DNA of 64,000 nucleotides from Pedobacter sp. W3I1 (lineage in GTDB: Bacteria; Bacteroidota; Bacteroidia; Sphingobacteriales; Sphingobacteriaceae). Of this stretch, positions 45,759 to 54,959 are shown piece by piece. The translations under genes were made by a program, and so were the position numbers. The stretch is from the NCBI RefSeq assembly GCF_030816015.1, contig NZ_JAUSXN010000001.1:1612001-1676000 (forward strand), in the 5' to 3' direction. Position 1 is the first letter of the stretch, and each line of letters begins with the position of its first letter. Under the pieces are notes generated by a model. The model searched no databases. It worked only from the letters and a program-made list of their open reading frames with translations, and was not told the DNA's origin.

Positions 45759-46511
45759 TTGAGTAAAAAAAGGTATTTCATCCAATTGGCTTATGATGGC
45801 AGCTTGTACCACGGCTGGCAAATTCAACCTAATGCAATCACCGTTCAGGAATTGTTAGATAAGGCTATGTCTGTTTTTTTTAGGCAGCCTATCGAAACTT
45901 TGGGTTGTGGAAGAACGGATGCAGGTGTGCATGCTACTGATTTTTATGCGCATTTTGATGTGGAAGGAATAGAAGAGACTAAGGTATTGAATGCCATTAC
46001 TGGGGTTAATGCCATGTTGCCTTACCAAATTGCAGCAAAACGGATAATTCCGGTACATGACGATGCGCATGCCCGCTTTGATGCCACTGCCCGTGCTTAT
46101 AAATATTACCTTCACTTCGAAAAAAATCCTTTTAAACATAATCGATCGTGGCTGGTTAAAGATAAGCTGGAAGTTGAAGCCATGAACGAGGCAGCTACCC
46201 TTTTATTAAATTACATCGATTTTTCGTGTTTTAGCAAATCGAATACCCAAACTTTTACAAACAACTGTAAAATAACTAAAGCAGTTTTCGAACAACAGGA
46301 AGACGGATTGGTTTTTACTATCCAGGCCGATCGTTTTTTAAGGAACATGGTAAGGGCCATTATGGGTACTTTGGTGGAAATCGGTAAAAAAAAAATAAAT
46401 TTAGCAGATTTTAAAGCAATAATAGAAAGTAAAAATCGCAGTAAAGCCGGTCAATCGGTACCTGCCTGCGGTTTGTATTTAGTGAAGATAGAATACGATT
46501 ATATAAAATGA
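45759..46511 (+). CDS. truA: tRNA pseudouridine(38-40) synthase
   Basis: TruA converts uridines 38-40 of tRNA anticodon stems to pseudouridine. The catalytic aspartate lies in GCGRTDAGVHATDFYAHF, the N-terminal strand is YFIQLAYDGSLYHGWQIQPNA, and the C-terminal FLRNMVRAIMGTLVEIG is present. I choose the TTG at 45759, giving MSKKRYFIQ and 250 residues. A more upstream TTG at 45729 would lie in front of the promoter -7 box, and no ATG is available. The message may be leaderless or nearly so. The gene precedes the ABC exporter by 86 bp. Confidence 0.92.
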   Translation: MSKKRYFIQLAYDGSLYHGWQIQPNAITVQELLDKAMSVFFRQPIETLGCGRTDAGVHATDFYAHFDVEGIEETKVLNAITGVNAMLPYQIAAKRIIPVHDDAHARFDATARAYKYYLHFEKNPFKHNRSWLVKDKLEVEAMNEAATLLLNYIDFSCFSKSNTQTFTNNCKITKAVFEQQEDGLVFTIQADRFLRNMVRAIMGTLVEIGKKKINLADFKAIIESKNRSKAGQSVPACGLYLVKIEYDYIK

Positions 46512-46597
46512 TAGAATGAGAGAAGGGTTGAATCAGGGAATGAAAAGGTATCTCTAACATTCACTAATTCGAAATTCTCTCATTCAAAATTAAAAAC

Positions 46598-48367
46598 ATG
46601 GCAGTTACAGGCGACGTATACAACACCGGATTACTGAAACGTATTTTTCAATACGTAAAGCCTTATCGTGCTGTTTTTGTTTGGTCGGTTATTTTAACCA
46701 TACTGCTTGCAGCCATTTCTCCCGTTCGTCCATTTTTAATTAAGTATACGCTCGATCATTATATTTTAACAGGTAATTTCTCAGGTTTGGTAAATATGAC
46801 CATGCTGATGGTTTTCATGCTGATCTTACAGACTTTGATCCAATATAACCATACCCTTTTAACCAATACATTGGGGCAATCGGTAATCCGCGACCTGCGG
46901 ATCAATGTATTTAACCACATTACCAAACTCCGCCTTAAATTTTTCGATAAAACACCAATCGGACAATTAATTACCAGAACAGTTTCAGATTTGGAAACCA
47001 TTGCCGATATTTTTTCGGAAGGTTTAATCTCAATGATTGGCGATAGTTTGCAGGTGGTGGTAATTGTGTGCGTAATGTTATATACCGACTGGCAGTTAAG
47101 TTTAGTGGTGCTTTTGCCTATCCCGCTGTTAATTATGGCTACCCGGAAATTTCAGAAGGCGATTAAAGTTGCATTTCAGGAAATCAGGAACGAGGTTTCT
47201 AACCTGAATACCTTTTTACAAGAACATATTACAGGCGTTTCTATTGTTCAATACTTTGCAAGAGAGAAACAGGAGTACAGAAAATTCTACGCCATCAATA
47301 AACGTTATCGCGATGCCAATATCCGTTCTAACTGGTATTATTCTATTTTTTTTCCCGTAGTAGAGTTGATATCGGCCATGTCTTTGGGTTTGTTGGTTTG
47401 GTACGGCGCAAAAAGCATTCTTTCCAAGCCATTGGATGTAACACCCGGAACCATCACGCAGTTTATCATGTACCTGGGTATGGTGTTTACGCCTATCCGC
47501 CAGCTGGCTGATAAATTTAATACGCTACAGATGGGCATGGTGGGCGCTGAACGTGTTTTTAAAGTTTTAGATACCGACGAAACTACACCAGATCATGGTG
47601 AGCAGAAACCAGCCAAACTGGAAGGCAACATCAAGTTCGAAAAGGTTTGGTTTGCCTATAACGACGAGAACTACGTATTGAAAGACCTCAGCTTTGAGGT
47701 AAAAGCTGGCGAAACCGTTGCTTTGGTTGGTGCAACCGGAGCAGGAAAATCTTCTACCATTAATATTCTGAATCGCTTTTATGAAGTGAAAAAAGGAGAT
47801 ATTACGGTTGATGGCATCCGCATAGAAGATTTTGAACTGGATTATTTAAGAAGCCACATTGCCACTGTACTTCAGGATGTTTTCTTATTTTCAGATACCA
47901 TTTTAAATAATATCACCCTTAATAATCCAGAAATTACGATAGCAGAAGTGGTTAATGCGGCCAAAAAAGTTGGTGCGCACGATTTTATCGAACGTTTACC
48001 AGGCGCTTATCAATATAATGTGATGGAAAGAGGTGCGACGCTCTCTGCAGGTCAGGCGCAGTTAATTTCGTTTATCCGTGCGCTGGTACACAATCCTGCT
48101 ATTTTGGTTTTAGATGAAGCCACTTCTTCAGTTGATACCGAAACAGAATTATTGATCCAGAAAGCCATTGATAACTTAATGGAAGGCCGTACCTCAATTG
48201 TAATTGCCCACCGCTTATCGACTATTCAAAAAGCCGATCAGATTATTGTGCTCGATAAAGGAGAAATTAAAGAAAAAGGCACGCATCAACAGCTGTTAAA
48301 ATTAAATGGCTACTATAAAAAGCTTTACGATCTGCAGTTCTCGTCAAAAGGCATAGCTAAAGTTTAA
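46598..48367 (+). CDS. ABC exporter, fused permease and ATPase (MsbA/MdlB-like)
   Basis: This 589-residue half-transporter has six transmembrane helices (about 20-310) and a nucleotide-binding domain (about 345-575). It shows Walker A GATGAGKSS, signature LSAGQAQL (LSGGQ variant), Walker B ILVLDEATSSVD and the H-loop VIAHRLST. It would act as a dimer exporting lipid, drug or peptide substrates across the inner membrane. The LSAGQ signature with alanine occurs in the YheI/YheH- and MdlA/B-like subgroup. The substrate is not deducible. Confidence 0.93.
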   Translation: MAVTGDVYNTGLLKRIFQYVKPYRAVFVWSVILTILLAAISPVRPFLIKYTLDHYILTGNFSGLVNMTMLMVFMLILQTLIQYNHTLLTNTLGQSVIRDLRINVFNHITKLRLKFFDKTPIGQLITRTVSDLETIADIFSEGLISMIGDSLQVVVIVCVMLYTDWQLSLVVLLPIPLLIMATRKFQKAIKVAFQEIRNEVSNLNTFLQEHITGVSIVQYFAREKQEYRKFYAINKRYRDANIRSNWYYSIFFPVVELISAMSLGLLVWYGAKSILSKPLDVTPGTITQFIMYLGMVFTPIRQLADKFNTLQMGMVGAERVFKVLDTDETTPDHGEQKPAKLEGNIKFEKVWFAYNDENYVLKDLSFEVKAGETVALVGATGAGKSSTINILNRFYEVKKGDITVDGIRIEDFELDYLRSHIATVLQDVFLFSDTILNNITLNNPEITIAEVVNAAKKVGAHDFIERLPGAYQYNVMERGATLSAGQAQLISFIRALVHNPAILVLDEATSSVDTETELLIQKAIDNLMEGRTSIVIAHRLSTIQKADQIIVLDKGEIKEKGTHQQLLKLNGYYKKLYDLQFSSKGIAKV

Positions 48368-48424
48368 ACGCATTTATTCTCAAGGATTTTCTTAATTTAA
48401 CGGCTTCTTAAACCCTATTGGAAG

Positions 48425-49450
48425 ATGAAACGGTTAAAATTAATCACCTTATTCTTGTTTTCGGCTTTAACCCTGCAAGTTTCTGCACAGCAGAAAAAAT
48501 ATGTAATGGTCATTCACGGCGGTGCCGGCACCATTCTTAAAAAGAACATGACTGCCGAAAAGGAAGCCGCTTATATTGCTGTTTTAACACAAGCCTTACA
48601 AGCAGGCTATGCAGAAATTAAAGCAGGTAAATCGAGCCTCGATGCCGTTGAAGCAACCATTCATGTTTTAGAAAACGATCCTCATTTTAATGCTGGCAAA
48701 GGTGCAGTTTTTACGCATGATGGTAGAAATGAGCTTGACGCCGCAATAATGGATGGAAAAACCTTGATGGCGGGATCCGTTGCTGGGGTAACTACCATAA
48801 AAAATCCAATTTCTGCAGCAAGGGTAGTGATGGAAAAATCGGAACATGTAATGATGGTTGGTACTGGTGCAGAGCAGTTTGCTAAAGAAGTGGGACTGGA
48901 AATTGTAGATCCAAAATACTTCTGGACTAAAGAACGTTGGGATGGTTTGCAAAAAGCAATTAAAGAAGATTCGACAAAGGCGGTATTAGATCATGGAAAC
49001 AAGAAATCGGAATTACTTGGAAGTAAAAACCACGATTATAAATTTGGTACTGTGGGTTGTGTAGCCTTAGATCAAGCGGGCAACTTAGCTGCAGGAACTT
49101 CAACCGGTGGCATGACCAATAAAAAATATGGACGGGTGGGCGATGCACCTATTATTGGTGCTGGTACCTATTGCAATAACGAAACAGCTGGTATTTCCTG
49201 TACCGGTTGGGGTGAGTTTTATATCCGTAATGTGGTGGCCAAAACGATTTCCGATTTAATGGAATATAAGGGATTATCTGTTGCAGAGGCATCGAAAATT
49301 GCTTTAGATAAAGTAGGTAAAATGGGTGGCGACGGTGGTTTAATTGCTTTAGATAAAAAAGGCAATGTTGCCATGCCATTTAATACTGAAGGCATGTACC
49401 GGGGAACAATCACCACCGATGGTAAAATTGAAGTGAGTATTTATAAATAA
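48425..49450 (+). CDS. Isoaspartyl peptidase/L-asparaginase (Ntn hydrolase), exported
   Basis: The enzyme has 341 residues with a signal peptide (about 1-22). The conserved N-terminal HGGAGTI and FNAGKGAVF motifs are present. Autocleavage is expected before T209 in KFGTVGCVALD, which becomes the nucleophile. TSTGGMTNKKYGRVGDAPIIGAGTY and GISCTGWGE form the substrate pocket. It hydrolyses isoaspartyl dipeptides or asparagine in the periplasm. The DTVG of classical members is GTVG here, a minor change. The gene follows the ABC exporter by 57 bp on the same strand. Confidence 0.93.
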   Translation: MKRLKLITLFLFSALTLQVSAQQKKYVMVIHGGAGTILKKNMTAEKEAAYIAVLTQALQAGYAEIKAGKSSLDAVEATIHVLENDPHFNAGKGAVFTHDGRNELDAAIMDGKTLMAGSVAGVTTIKNPISAARVVMEKSEHVMMVGTGAEQFAKEVGLEIVDPKYFWTKERWDGLQKAIKEDSTKAVLDHGNKKSELLGSKNHDYKFGTVGCVALDQAGNLAAGTSTGGMTNKKYGRVGDAPIIGAGTYCNNETAGISCTGWGEFYIRNVVAKTISDLMEYKGLSVAEASKIALDKVGKMGGDGGLIALDKKGNVAMPFNTEGMYRGTITTDGKIEVSIYK

Positions 49451-49536
49451 TGAAAACGCTATTCTAAAGTCGAGTTTTAAGCTATTGTGCCACCAATAGA
49501 AAAATAATCATATATTTCCTTACTCACATCAGGTAA

Positions 49537-50823
49537 ATGACACGTATAGAATTTGTAAAGAAAGTATTCGCCAATTTAACCTTCCAGGTTTTACTCGCTA
49601 TCATAATAGGAATCTATGTTGGTGCCTACTTTCCTGGTTTTGCACCCACTGCTAAATTAATCAGTCAGGGTTTTATCAACCTGATTAGCATGTTAATTGC
49701 GCCAATTATATTCTTTACCATTGTTTTAGGAATCGCACATATGGGCGATATGAAAAAAGTAGGCAGGGTAGGTGGCAAAGCACTGTTATATTTCGAAATT
49801 GTAAGCACAGTAGCTATTGCAATTGGTTTATTGGTGGCCAATGTTTTAAAGCCAGGTGCCGGCATGATTGCTAAGGCTGGCGATGCTACGAAAATCGTAG
49901 GTTATGCCGAGCAGGCAAAAGATATGAACTGGGCAGAATTCTTTCTGCACATTATCCCACATAATGTTATTGCTGCTTTTGCAGAAGGCAACATTTTGCA
50001 GATTTTGCTGTTTGCCATTCTTTTTGGTTATGGCCTGAATAAATTGGGTGGAGAGGGAACAAGCTTGTTAAACGCCTTTGATAAAATATCGAAAGTACTC
50101 TTCAGGATTATGAAAGTGATTATGCGTTTAGCGCCAATCGGTGCTTTCGGCGGGATGGCTTTCAGCATTGGTACCCATGGACTGGAAAGTATAGTTGGAA
50201 TGGCCAAACTAATGGGTTCGGTTTATTTAACCTGCCTCTTGTTTATTTTCGTGGTTTTAAATGGAATTTGCCGCTACTATAACTTTAGCTTATGGGCTTA
50301 CCTGAAGTATATCCGTCAGGAAATTTTAATTGTACTGGGTACCTCTTCGTCAGAATCAGCTTTGCCGAGTATGATGCAAAAAATGGAAGCCATTGGGTGT
50401 GATAAATCAGTTGTTGGCTTGGTTATTCCCACCGGCTATTCATTTAACCTTGATGGAACGGCAATTTATCTGGCCATGGCGGTAATATTTCTTTGCCAGG
50501 TTTTTCATGTCGATTTATCATTAGGACAGCAGATCACCGTTTTAGGCGTGCTCATGGTTACTTCTAAAGGTGCCGCAGGGGTGACGGGAAGTGGTTTTAT
50601 CGTTTTGGTATCAACCCTAACTGCTTTAAAAATTATGCCGATAGAACATATTTCAATATTAATCGGTGTAGATCGTTTTATGAGTGAAGCCAGGGCGATA
50701 ACCAATGTAATCGGAAACGGAGTAGCCACTATTGTAATTGCTAAAAGTGAAAACCAGTTTGATGAGCAGAAGTATTTAAAAGCTATTCAACCCGCGATGA
50801 TAGAAAAAGCAGAGGAAGTTTAG
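49537..50823 (+). CDS. Dicarboxylate/amino acid:cation symporter (DAACS, DctA/GltP-like)
   Basis: This 428-residue transporter of the DAACS (SLC1-like) family has eight transmembrane helices with two re-entrant loops. The serine-rich hairpin 1 GTSSSESALPSM and the TM7 motif TGYSFNLDGTAIYLA are diagnostic, and LIGVDRFMSEARAITNVIGNGVA covers the TM8 substrate-binding aspartate/arginine region. The arginine favours C4-dicarboxylates or acidic amino acids. Located 86 bp after the isoaspartyl peptidase/asparaginase, which releases aspartate, it could import that product. The functional link is inferred. Confidence 0.94.
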   Translation: MTRIEFVKKVFANLTFQVLLAIIIGIYVGAYFPGFAPTAKLISQGFINLISMLIAPIIFFTIVLGIAHMGDMKKVGRVGGKALLYFEIVSTVAIAIGLLVANVLKPGAGMIAKAGDATKIVGYAEQAKDMNWAEFFLHIIPHNVIAAFAEGNILQILLFAILFGYGLNKLGGEGTSLLNAFDKISKVLFRIMKVIMRLAPIGAFGGMAFSIGTHGLESIVGMAKLMGSVYLTCLLFIFVVLNGICRYYNFSLWAYLKYIRQEILIVLGTSSSESALPSMMQKMEAIGCDKSVVGLVIPTGYSFNLDGTAIYLAMAVIFLCQVFHVDLSLGQQITVLGVLMVTSKGAAGVTGSGFIVLVSTLTALKIMPIEHISILIGVDRFMSEARAITNVIGNGVATIVIAKSENQFDEQKYLKAIQPAMIEKAEEV

Positions 50824-51130
50824 TTTGGAGTTGAGTGTTTGGAGTAAGGAGTTCAGGGAGCCGATTTTTCGAAAATTTCAAAACATGGAAGCCGTTTGTC
50901 TTGTATTGAGCATAAATAATTTCTAGGTTTAGGAAATGAAAGGATAGTATTTCATAGGTACTATAGTCCCGCCATCCGCTTTATCCCGATTGAAAAAAAT
51001 CGGGATGCTCGCTTCTGTCGGGTTTAGCTAACAGGGTTGTTTTTCCAGGCACCAGCCTAGGTTAAATAAACCTGATTAAACGGACGCCAATTTCCTTCAA
51101 AATTGGCTGGAGAGAAAGCAGGACTGAATA
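50824..51130. repeat. Heptamer array and a face-to-face family A pair
   Basis: 50824-50855 reads as heptamers TTGGAGT, TGAGTGT, TTGGAGT, AAGGAGT. A plus-oriented family A half follows at 50964-51031 (AGTCCCGCCATCCGCTTTA, inner CCCGATT/AATCGGG, TCGGGTTTAGC). A minus-oriented half is at 51068-51127 (AAACCTGATTAAACGGACG, inner CCAATTT/AAATTGG, AGCAGGACTGA). The short open frame 51181-51366 overlaps another heptamer array (51277-51312) and is not credible. Confidence 0.75.
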
Positions 51131-51370
51131 AGCCAAAAAATCAGAACCCTACATTTCCTAATAATCGTTGTTTTTAGCCTATGAAAAAACCTTCTACCCT
51201 CAACCTTCCCGCCTTCAACCTTTTTATTTGGTTTTTGAAACAAATTCAAAGTGGCAATCGCTTTATTTTTGCGCTTGGTAACTCCAAACTAAAAACTCCG
51301 AACTCCCAATTAATTAACTATCTTTGCAGCAGAAACATGCACACAGCTTGTTTAATTAATCCATAACACA

Positions 51371-52387
51371 TTGGCTCAAGAAGAACAAAATAACCGCAAA
51401 GAAAAAAGCGAGTTACACCCACGCAACAAACACCGTTCGCGTTACAATTTCAAACAACTTACCGCAACCTCAAAAGAATTAAAACGTTTCGTTTTTAAAA
51501 ACGAACACAATGATGATTCTATCGATTTTGCAGATCAAAATGCCGTTAAAGCGCTTAACAGGGCGTTGTTAAAGTATTTTTATAACATTTCGCAGTGGGA
51601 TATTCCTGCTGATTTTCTTTGTCCACCTATTCCGGGCCGGGCCGATTATATCCACTATGTTGCCGACCTGTTAGGATCAAGCAATAAAGGTAAAAACCCT
51701 AAAGGAGCAAATATCAATGTATTGGATATTGGTGTAGGTGCCAACTGTATTTACCCAATCATCGGTCACCAGGAATATGGCTGGAATTTCGTCGGAACTG
51801 AGATCGATCCACTTTCGGTTGATTCGGCAAAACGTATTATCGAAGCCAATAAACCCTTACAGGGAGCGGTAGAAATCCGTCAGCAATCTTCAAAAATGGG
51901 TATTTTTAGAGGTGTTGTAGGTGGTAAAGAAAGGTTCGATGCTGTGGTTTGCAACCCACCGTTTCATGCTTCTTTAAAAGAGGCAGAGCAGGGTACCCGT
52001 CAGAAATGGCGTAACCTGGGTGGTAAGGAAAAAGAAGTAAAGCATGTATTAAACTTTGGAGGTAACAAAGCCGAACTTTGGTGCCCGGGGGGCGAGCGTG
52101 CTTTTGTAGAGCAAATGATTATTCAGAGCGAGCAGATCAAAAATCAGGTGTTATGGTTTACCTCATTGGTATCAAAAAGTGCCAATTTAAAAAGTATCTA
52201 TAGCGCATTGGTTAAAGCAAATGCTTTTGAGGTAACCACCGTTCAAATGAGCCAGGGACAAAAAATAAGCCGTTTCGTGGCATGGACTTTCCATGACGAA
52301 GCTGCACAGGCCGAATGGGTAAAAACCTGGAAAACTGAGGCAAAACCAAAAGCAGATAGCCCTAAAATAGAAAGTCCTAAGTCTTAA
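51371..52387 (+). CDS. rlmF: 23S rRNA (adenine(1618)-N(6))-methyltransferase
   Basis: RlmF methylates A1618 of 23S rRNA with S-adenosylmethionine. The 338 residues include the N-terminal LHPRNKHRSRYNFKQL, the SAM-binding loop VLDIGVGANCIYPIIG (about 117-132), the acidic strand FVGTEIDPLS and the catalytic NPPFHASLKEAEQGTRQKW. I use the TTG at 51371 (MAQEEQ); no in-frame ATG fits the family N-terminus. A TATCTTTG -7 box at 51319-51326 lies about 45 bp upstream. The C-terminal tail is proline/serine/lysine-rich. Confidence 0.93.
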   Translation: MAQEEQNNRKEKSELHPRNKHRSRYNFKQLTATSKELKRFVFKNEHNDDSIDFADQNAVKALNRALLKYFYNISQWDIPADFLCPPIPGRADYIHYVADLLGSSNKGKNPKGANINVLDIGVGANCIYPIIGHQEYGWNFVGTEIDPLSVDSAKRIIEANKPLQGAVEIRQQSSKMGIFRGVVGGKERFDAVVCNPPFHASLKEAEQGTRQKWRNLGGKEKEVKHVLNFGGNKAELWCPGGERAFVEQMIIQSEQIKNQVLWFTSLVSKSANLKSIYSALVKANAFEVTTVQMSQGQKISRFVAWTFHDEAAQAEWVKTWKTEAKPKADSPKIESPKS

Positions 52388-52420
52388 GTCAACAGTCTTT
52401 AGTCTAATAAATACTAAATC

Positions 52421-52580
52421 AAAGCCGGATGAACAATTAAAGTTAGTCCGGCTTTCTGCGTTAGTTGGTTGCGAGGTTAATCGGGATTTGCAATCCCGAT
52501 TCAAGAGCTAAGGATTTGTAATCCTTGTAGGTGGATTGTAAATCCACAGTCCAAGGGGCGGGAAAACATTTCCCGACCAA
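52421..52580. repeat. rlmF terminator-like hairpin and four small palindromes
   Basis: AAAGCCGGA/TCCGGCTTT (52421-52455) may terminate rlmF. Four short hairpins follow in a row. The first three have different stems but similar T/G/A-rich loops: ATCGGGATT-TGC-AATCCCGAT near 52480-52500, AAGGATT-TGT-AATCCTT near 52510-52526 and GTGGATT-GTA-AATCCAC near 52531-52547. The fourth is a CGGGAAA/TTTCCCG hairpin near 52559-52577. The rest of the 326-bp gap holds a short heptamer array (52690-52718). Confidence 0.7.
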
Positions 52581-52713
52581 CCTATGAATATAAATTCTTT
52601 AGGCGGGTTGTAAAGAGCAATAGTAATTAACCGCCTAAACTGTCAAGCTTTTTAAAAAAGAGGTACTGCGAGTATAGAACTGTTTACTGAAATTGTAAAC
52701 TGTCAACTGAAAA

Positions 52714-53403
52714 CTAACTCGTTTTGGCCTCAAAAATATATCCGGCCAATGCCGTAATTACCATGGCTACTGTTCCCCAAAAGCAGATCCTGATTATTCC
52801 TTTAGTCATATTGGAGCCTCCAGCTTTTGCTGCAATTGCACCCGATAAAGCCAGGAATACGATAGCAAAACCATATTGATAAAACACCATCGATTTGATA
52901 GGAGCTAGAAAGGCAACCAAAAAGGGTAGGATTCCGCCGCTAACAAAGGAGGCGCCAGATGCAAAAGCAGCTTGAAGTGGTTTGGGCTGTGTAATTTCGT
53001 TAATACCCAGTTCGTCTCTTGCGTGTGCTACTAAAGCATCCTTCTCTGTTAGTTTGATGGCTACTTGCATGGCCAAATCTTCATCCAATCCTTGTGCTAC
53101 ATATATCTTGGCAAGTTCTTTCAGCTCCACCTCAGGCATGGTTTCGAGTTCTATTTTCTCGCGGGCCAGATCTGCTTTTTCAATATCAGCCTGAGAGCTT
53201 ACCGAAACATATTCGCCAGCAGCCATAGATAATGCCCCGGCAACCAAGCCCGCCAGGGCAGCCAGAACAATCGGACTCCTCGTATCACTGGCTGCGGCAA
53301 TGCCAATAACCAAACTGGTTGTAGAAATAATGCCATCGTTGGCACCAAGTACAGCAGCCCTTAGCCAGCCCGTTCTATTGGTGTAATGTTTTTCTAATTC
53401 CAT
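52714..53403 (-). CDS. VIT1/CCC1-family iron/manganese transporter
   Basis: This 229-residue integral membrane protein has five predicted helices. The N-terminal signature GWLRAAVLGANDGIISTTSLVIGIA and LAGLVAGALSMAAGEYVSVSSQADIE are diagnostic for the VIT family. A cytoplasmic acidic metal-binding segment (about 75-125, rich in E and D) follows. Members export or sequester Fe2+ or Mn2+. The gene is monocistronic. Metal choice is not clear from the sequence. Confidence 0.92.
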   Translation of the reverse strand: MELEKHYTNRTGWLRAAVLGANDGIISTTSLVIGIAAASDTRSPIVLAALAGLVAGALSMAAGEYVSVSSQADIEKADLAREKIELETMPEVELKELAKIYVAQGLDEDLAMQVAIKLTEKDALVAHARDELGINEITQPKPLQAAFASGASFVSGGILPFLVAFLAPIKSMVFYQYGFAIVFLALSGAIAAKAGGSNMTKGIIRICFWGTVAMVITALAGYIFEAKTS

Positions 53404-53430
53404 TGTCTGGTATCTGTTCTCTAGTTGTAG

Positions 53431-53510
53431 TATCCAACGTCCCCCTTTGAAGGGGGCAGGGGGATGAAAATAGCGCTATACTCTCCTTACCCCTCCGAAG
53501 GGGGAGGAAA
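53431..53510. repeat. CCCCCTTTGAAGGGGG-type palindromes
   Basis: Two GC-rich palindromes, CCCCCTTTGAAGGGGGCAGG at about 53440 and CCCCTCCGAAGGGGG at about 53490, lie between the VIT and cupin genes. They stand out by GC content from the AT-rich surroundings. Confidence 0.7.
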
Positions 53511-53530
53511 TGGTTTAGGTTCGAATATCA

Positions 53531-53956
53531 TCATTTCTTTTCGTAAACAATCAAAATGGTTAAGTCGTTACCCGCATTCGGGGCAATACCATGCGAGCTG
53601 CCCGGGCGCGTTAAAATGGCATCACCAGGTTTAACAGCAAAAGTTTTTCCGTTCATCTGCATGGTGCCATTACCACTAATCACATAATAAATTTCATCCT
53701 CTTTTTGCAAATGGTAACCGATGGAGGATCCTGATTTTAAAATCCTTTTACGGAATGCTGTTTTCAGGCTTTTCGCCTCACTAAAAAAGTTAAAGCCGAT
53801 GGTTTTACCACCGCCGTTATGTGTTCCTGGCTCTTCTTTAGCTACTTCAACATCGTTTTGAAGGATATATTTAGTTGTATCGCTATTTTGGGCACGTGCA
53901 TTAATGGAAATAAAAACTGCAGCAAAAACGGTTATAATTGGAATTAATTTCTTCAT
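53531..53956 (-). CDS. Exported cupin-domain protein
   Basis: This 141-residue protein has a signal peptide (about 1-23, ending ARAQ) and one small double-stranded beta-helix. Cupin motif 1 is GSSIGYHLQKEDEIYYVISG, giving H and two E metal ligands, and motif 2 is PGDAILTRPGSSHGI. It would bind a divalent metal in the periplasm. The ligand or enzymatic role is unknown. I choose ATG 53956 because it starts the signal peptide; upstream codons do not. Confidence 0.86.
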   Translation of the reverse strand: MKKLIPIITVFAAVFISINARAQNSDTTKYILQNDVEVAKEEPGTHNGGGKTIGFNFFSEAKSLKTAFRKRILKSGSSIGYHLQKEDEIYYVISGNGTMQMNGKTFAVKPGDAILTRPGSSHGIAPNAGNDLTILIVYEKK

Positions 53957-54023
53957 GATATAGATTTTTATTATTTGGTCTGTAGCTTTAGTCTTCAAAC
54001 GTAAATTTAGGCGTTTTGCATGG

Positions 54024-54640
54024 ATGTTGCCACAAGCACCAGCACTTTGTTACTAAACCCGATCGCAGTGGTTCTGGTTCTTCACCAGAAGTAACGTAGA
54101 GCGGGAGTGTGGACTCCAAAAGCACTGAACTGCTCATTTTCTAATCCTTAATGTTGATATTTTGATTTGAAAACGAACGGTTTGTTTACTTAGGTCAGGT
54201 TCCGCCCTGCCATCCACTGTAGCTCCGATAGAAGACCTGTGAAACAAGCAAGCACACCAAAATATAACATAAACTGGTGCTTAAATCGGAGGCTGCCGTT
54301 CCTGTCAGGTTTATAATGAAAGGCTTGCTCCCGACATGTTGCCACAAGCACCAGCACTTTGTTACTAAACCCGATCGCAGTGGTTCCGATTTTTCATCGG
54401 AAAGAACGGAGAGCGGGAGTACAGCCCTCCAAAAGCGCTAGACTGTTCATTTCCTTACCCTAAGCCTTAATGTTTTTGATTTGAAAACGAACGGTTTGTA
54501 GTACTTAGGTCAGGTTCTGTCCTGCCATCCACTTTATCCCGATGAAACCTGTGAAACAAGCAAGCATACCATAAAAAGCAAAAAATAGTGCTTAAATCGG
54601 GATGCCCGTTCCTGTCAGGTTTATAACTGAAAGGCTTGTT
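54024..54640. repeat. Two tandem 311-bp composite family A units
   Basis: Copy 1 starts at 54024 and copy 2 at 54335, both with ATGTTGCCACAAGCACCAGC. Each contains a minus-oriented half (ACTAAACCCGATCGCAGTGG, inner TCTGGTTCTTCACCAGA or TTCCGATTTTTCATCGGAA, then GAGCGGGAGT). Each also has a plus-oriented half whose inner hairpin is enlarged by the CCTGTGAAACAAGCAAGCA element. The enlarged hairpins have matched outer arms, CTCCGAT/ATCGGAG in copy 1 and ATCCCGAT/ATCGGGAT in copy 2. No coding frame is credible across 54000-54740. Confidence 0.85.
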
Positions 54641-54747
54641 CTGAATATGGTGCGAAAAAGCATTTATCTTTTATAGCCAAACGCCTGCCGACAGCAACCA
54701 GGCAACAGGGGCGGATACTTTTTACTAGCAGCAACACTGAATTTGTT

Positions 54748-54809
54748 GTCATGCTGAGGCACGAAGTATCTGTTTCATCGGCTACAGATGCTTCGTGCCT
54801 CAGCATGAC
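54748..54809. repeat. Long GTCAT-family inverted repeat before sucD
   Basis: Arms of about 28 bp (GTCATGCTGAGGCACGAAG with its complement) flank a short TCGGC loop and are nearly perfect. It lies about 100 bp ahead of the sucD promoter. Confidence 0.85.
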
Positions 54810-54909
54810 AGTAGTTATTAAAGAGATTTAACATATGGCGCACTCCAGCTGCCATAAACCATTTCCTTACATTTTCCTGAAAAAACGAACTAAATAATAT
54901 GGTTTTAGA

Positions 54910-54940
54910 TTTGAATTCCAGTTCAATAATATTAGCTTTG
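54910..54940 (+). promoter_or_regulatory. sucD promoter
   Basis: TTTG (54910-54913), 19 bp, TAGCTTTG (54933-54940): an ideal Bacteroidota -33/-7 pair. The start codon lies 20 bp downstream. Confidence 0.75.
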
Positions 54941-54959
54941 CACAAAAAAATATTGATAC

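Noticed and set aside
51181..51366. 61-aa open frame before rlmF
   Set aside because: It overlaps a heptamer array and a promoter box, with no recognisable protein features.
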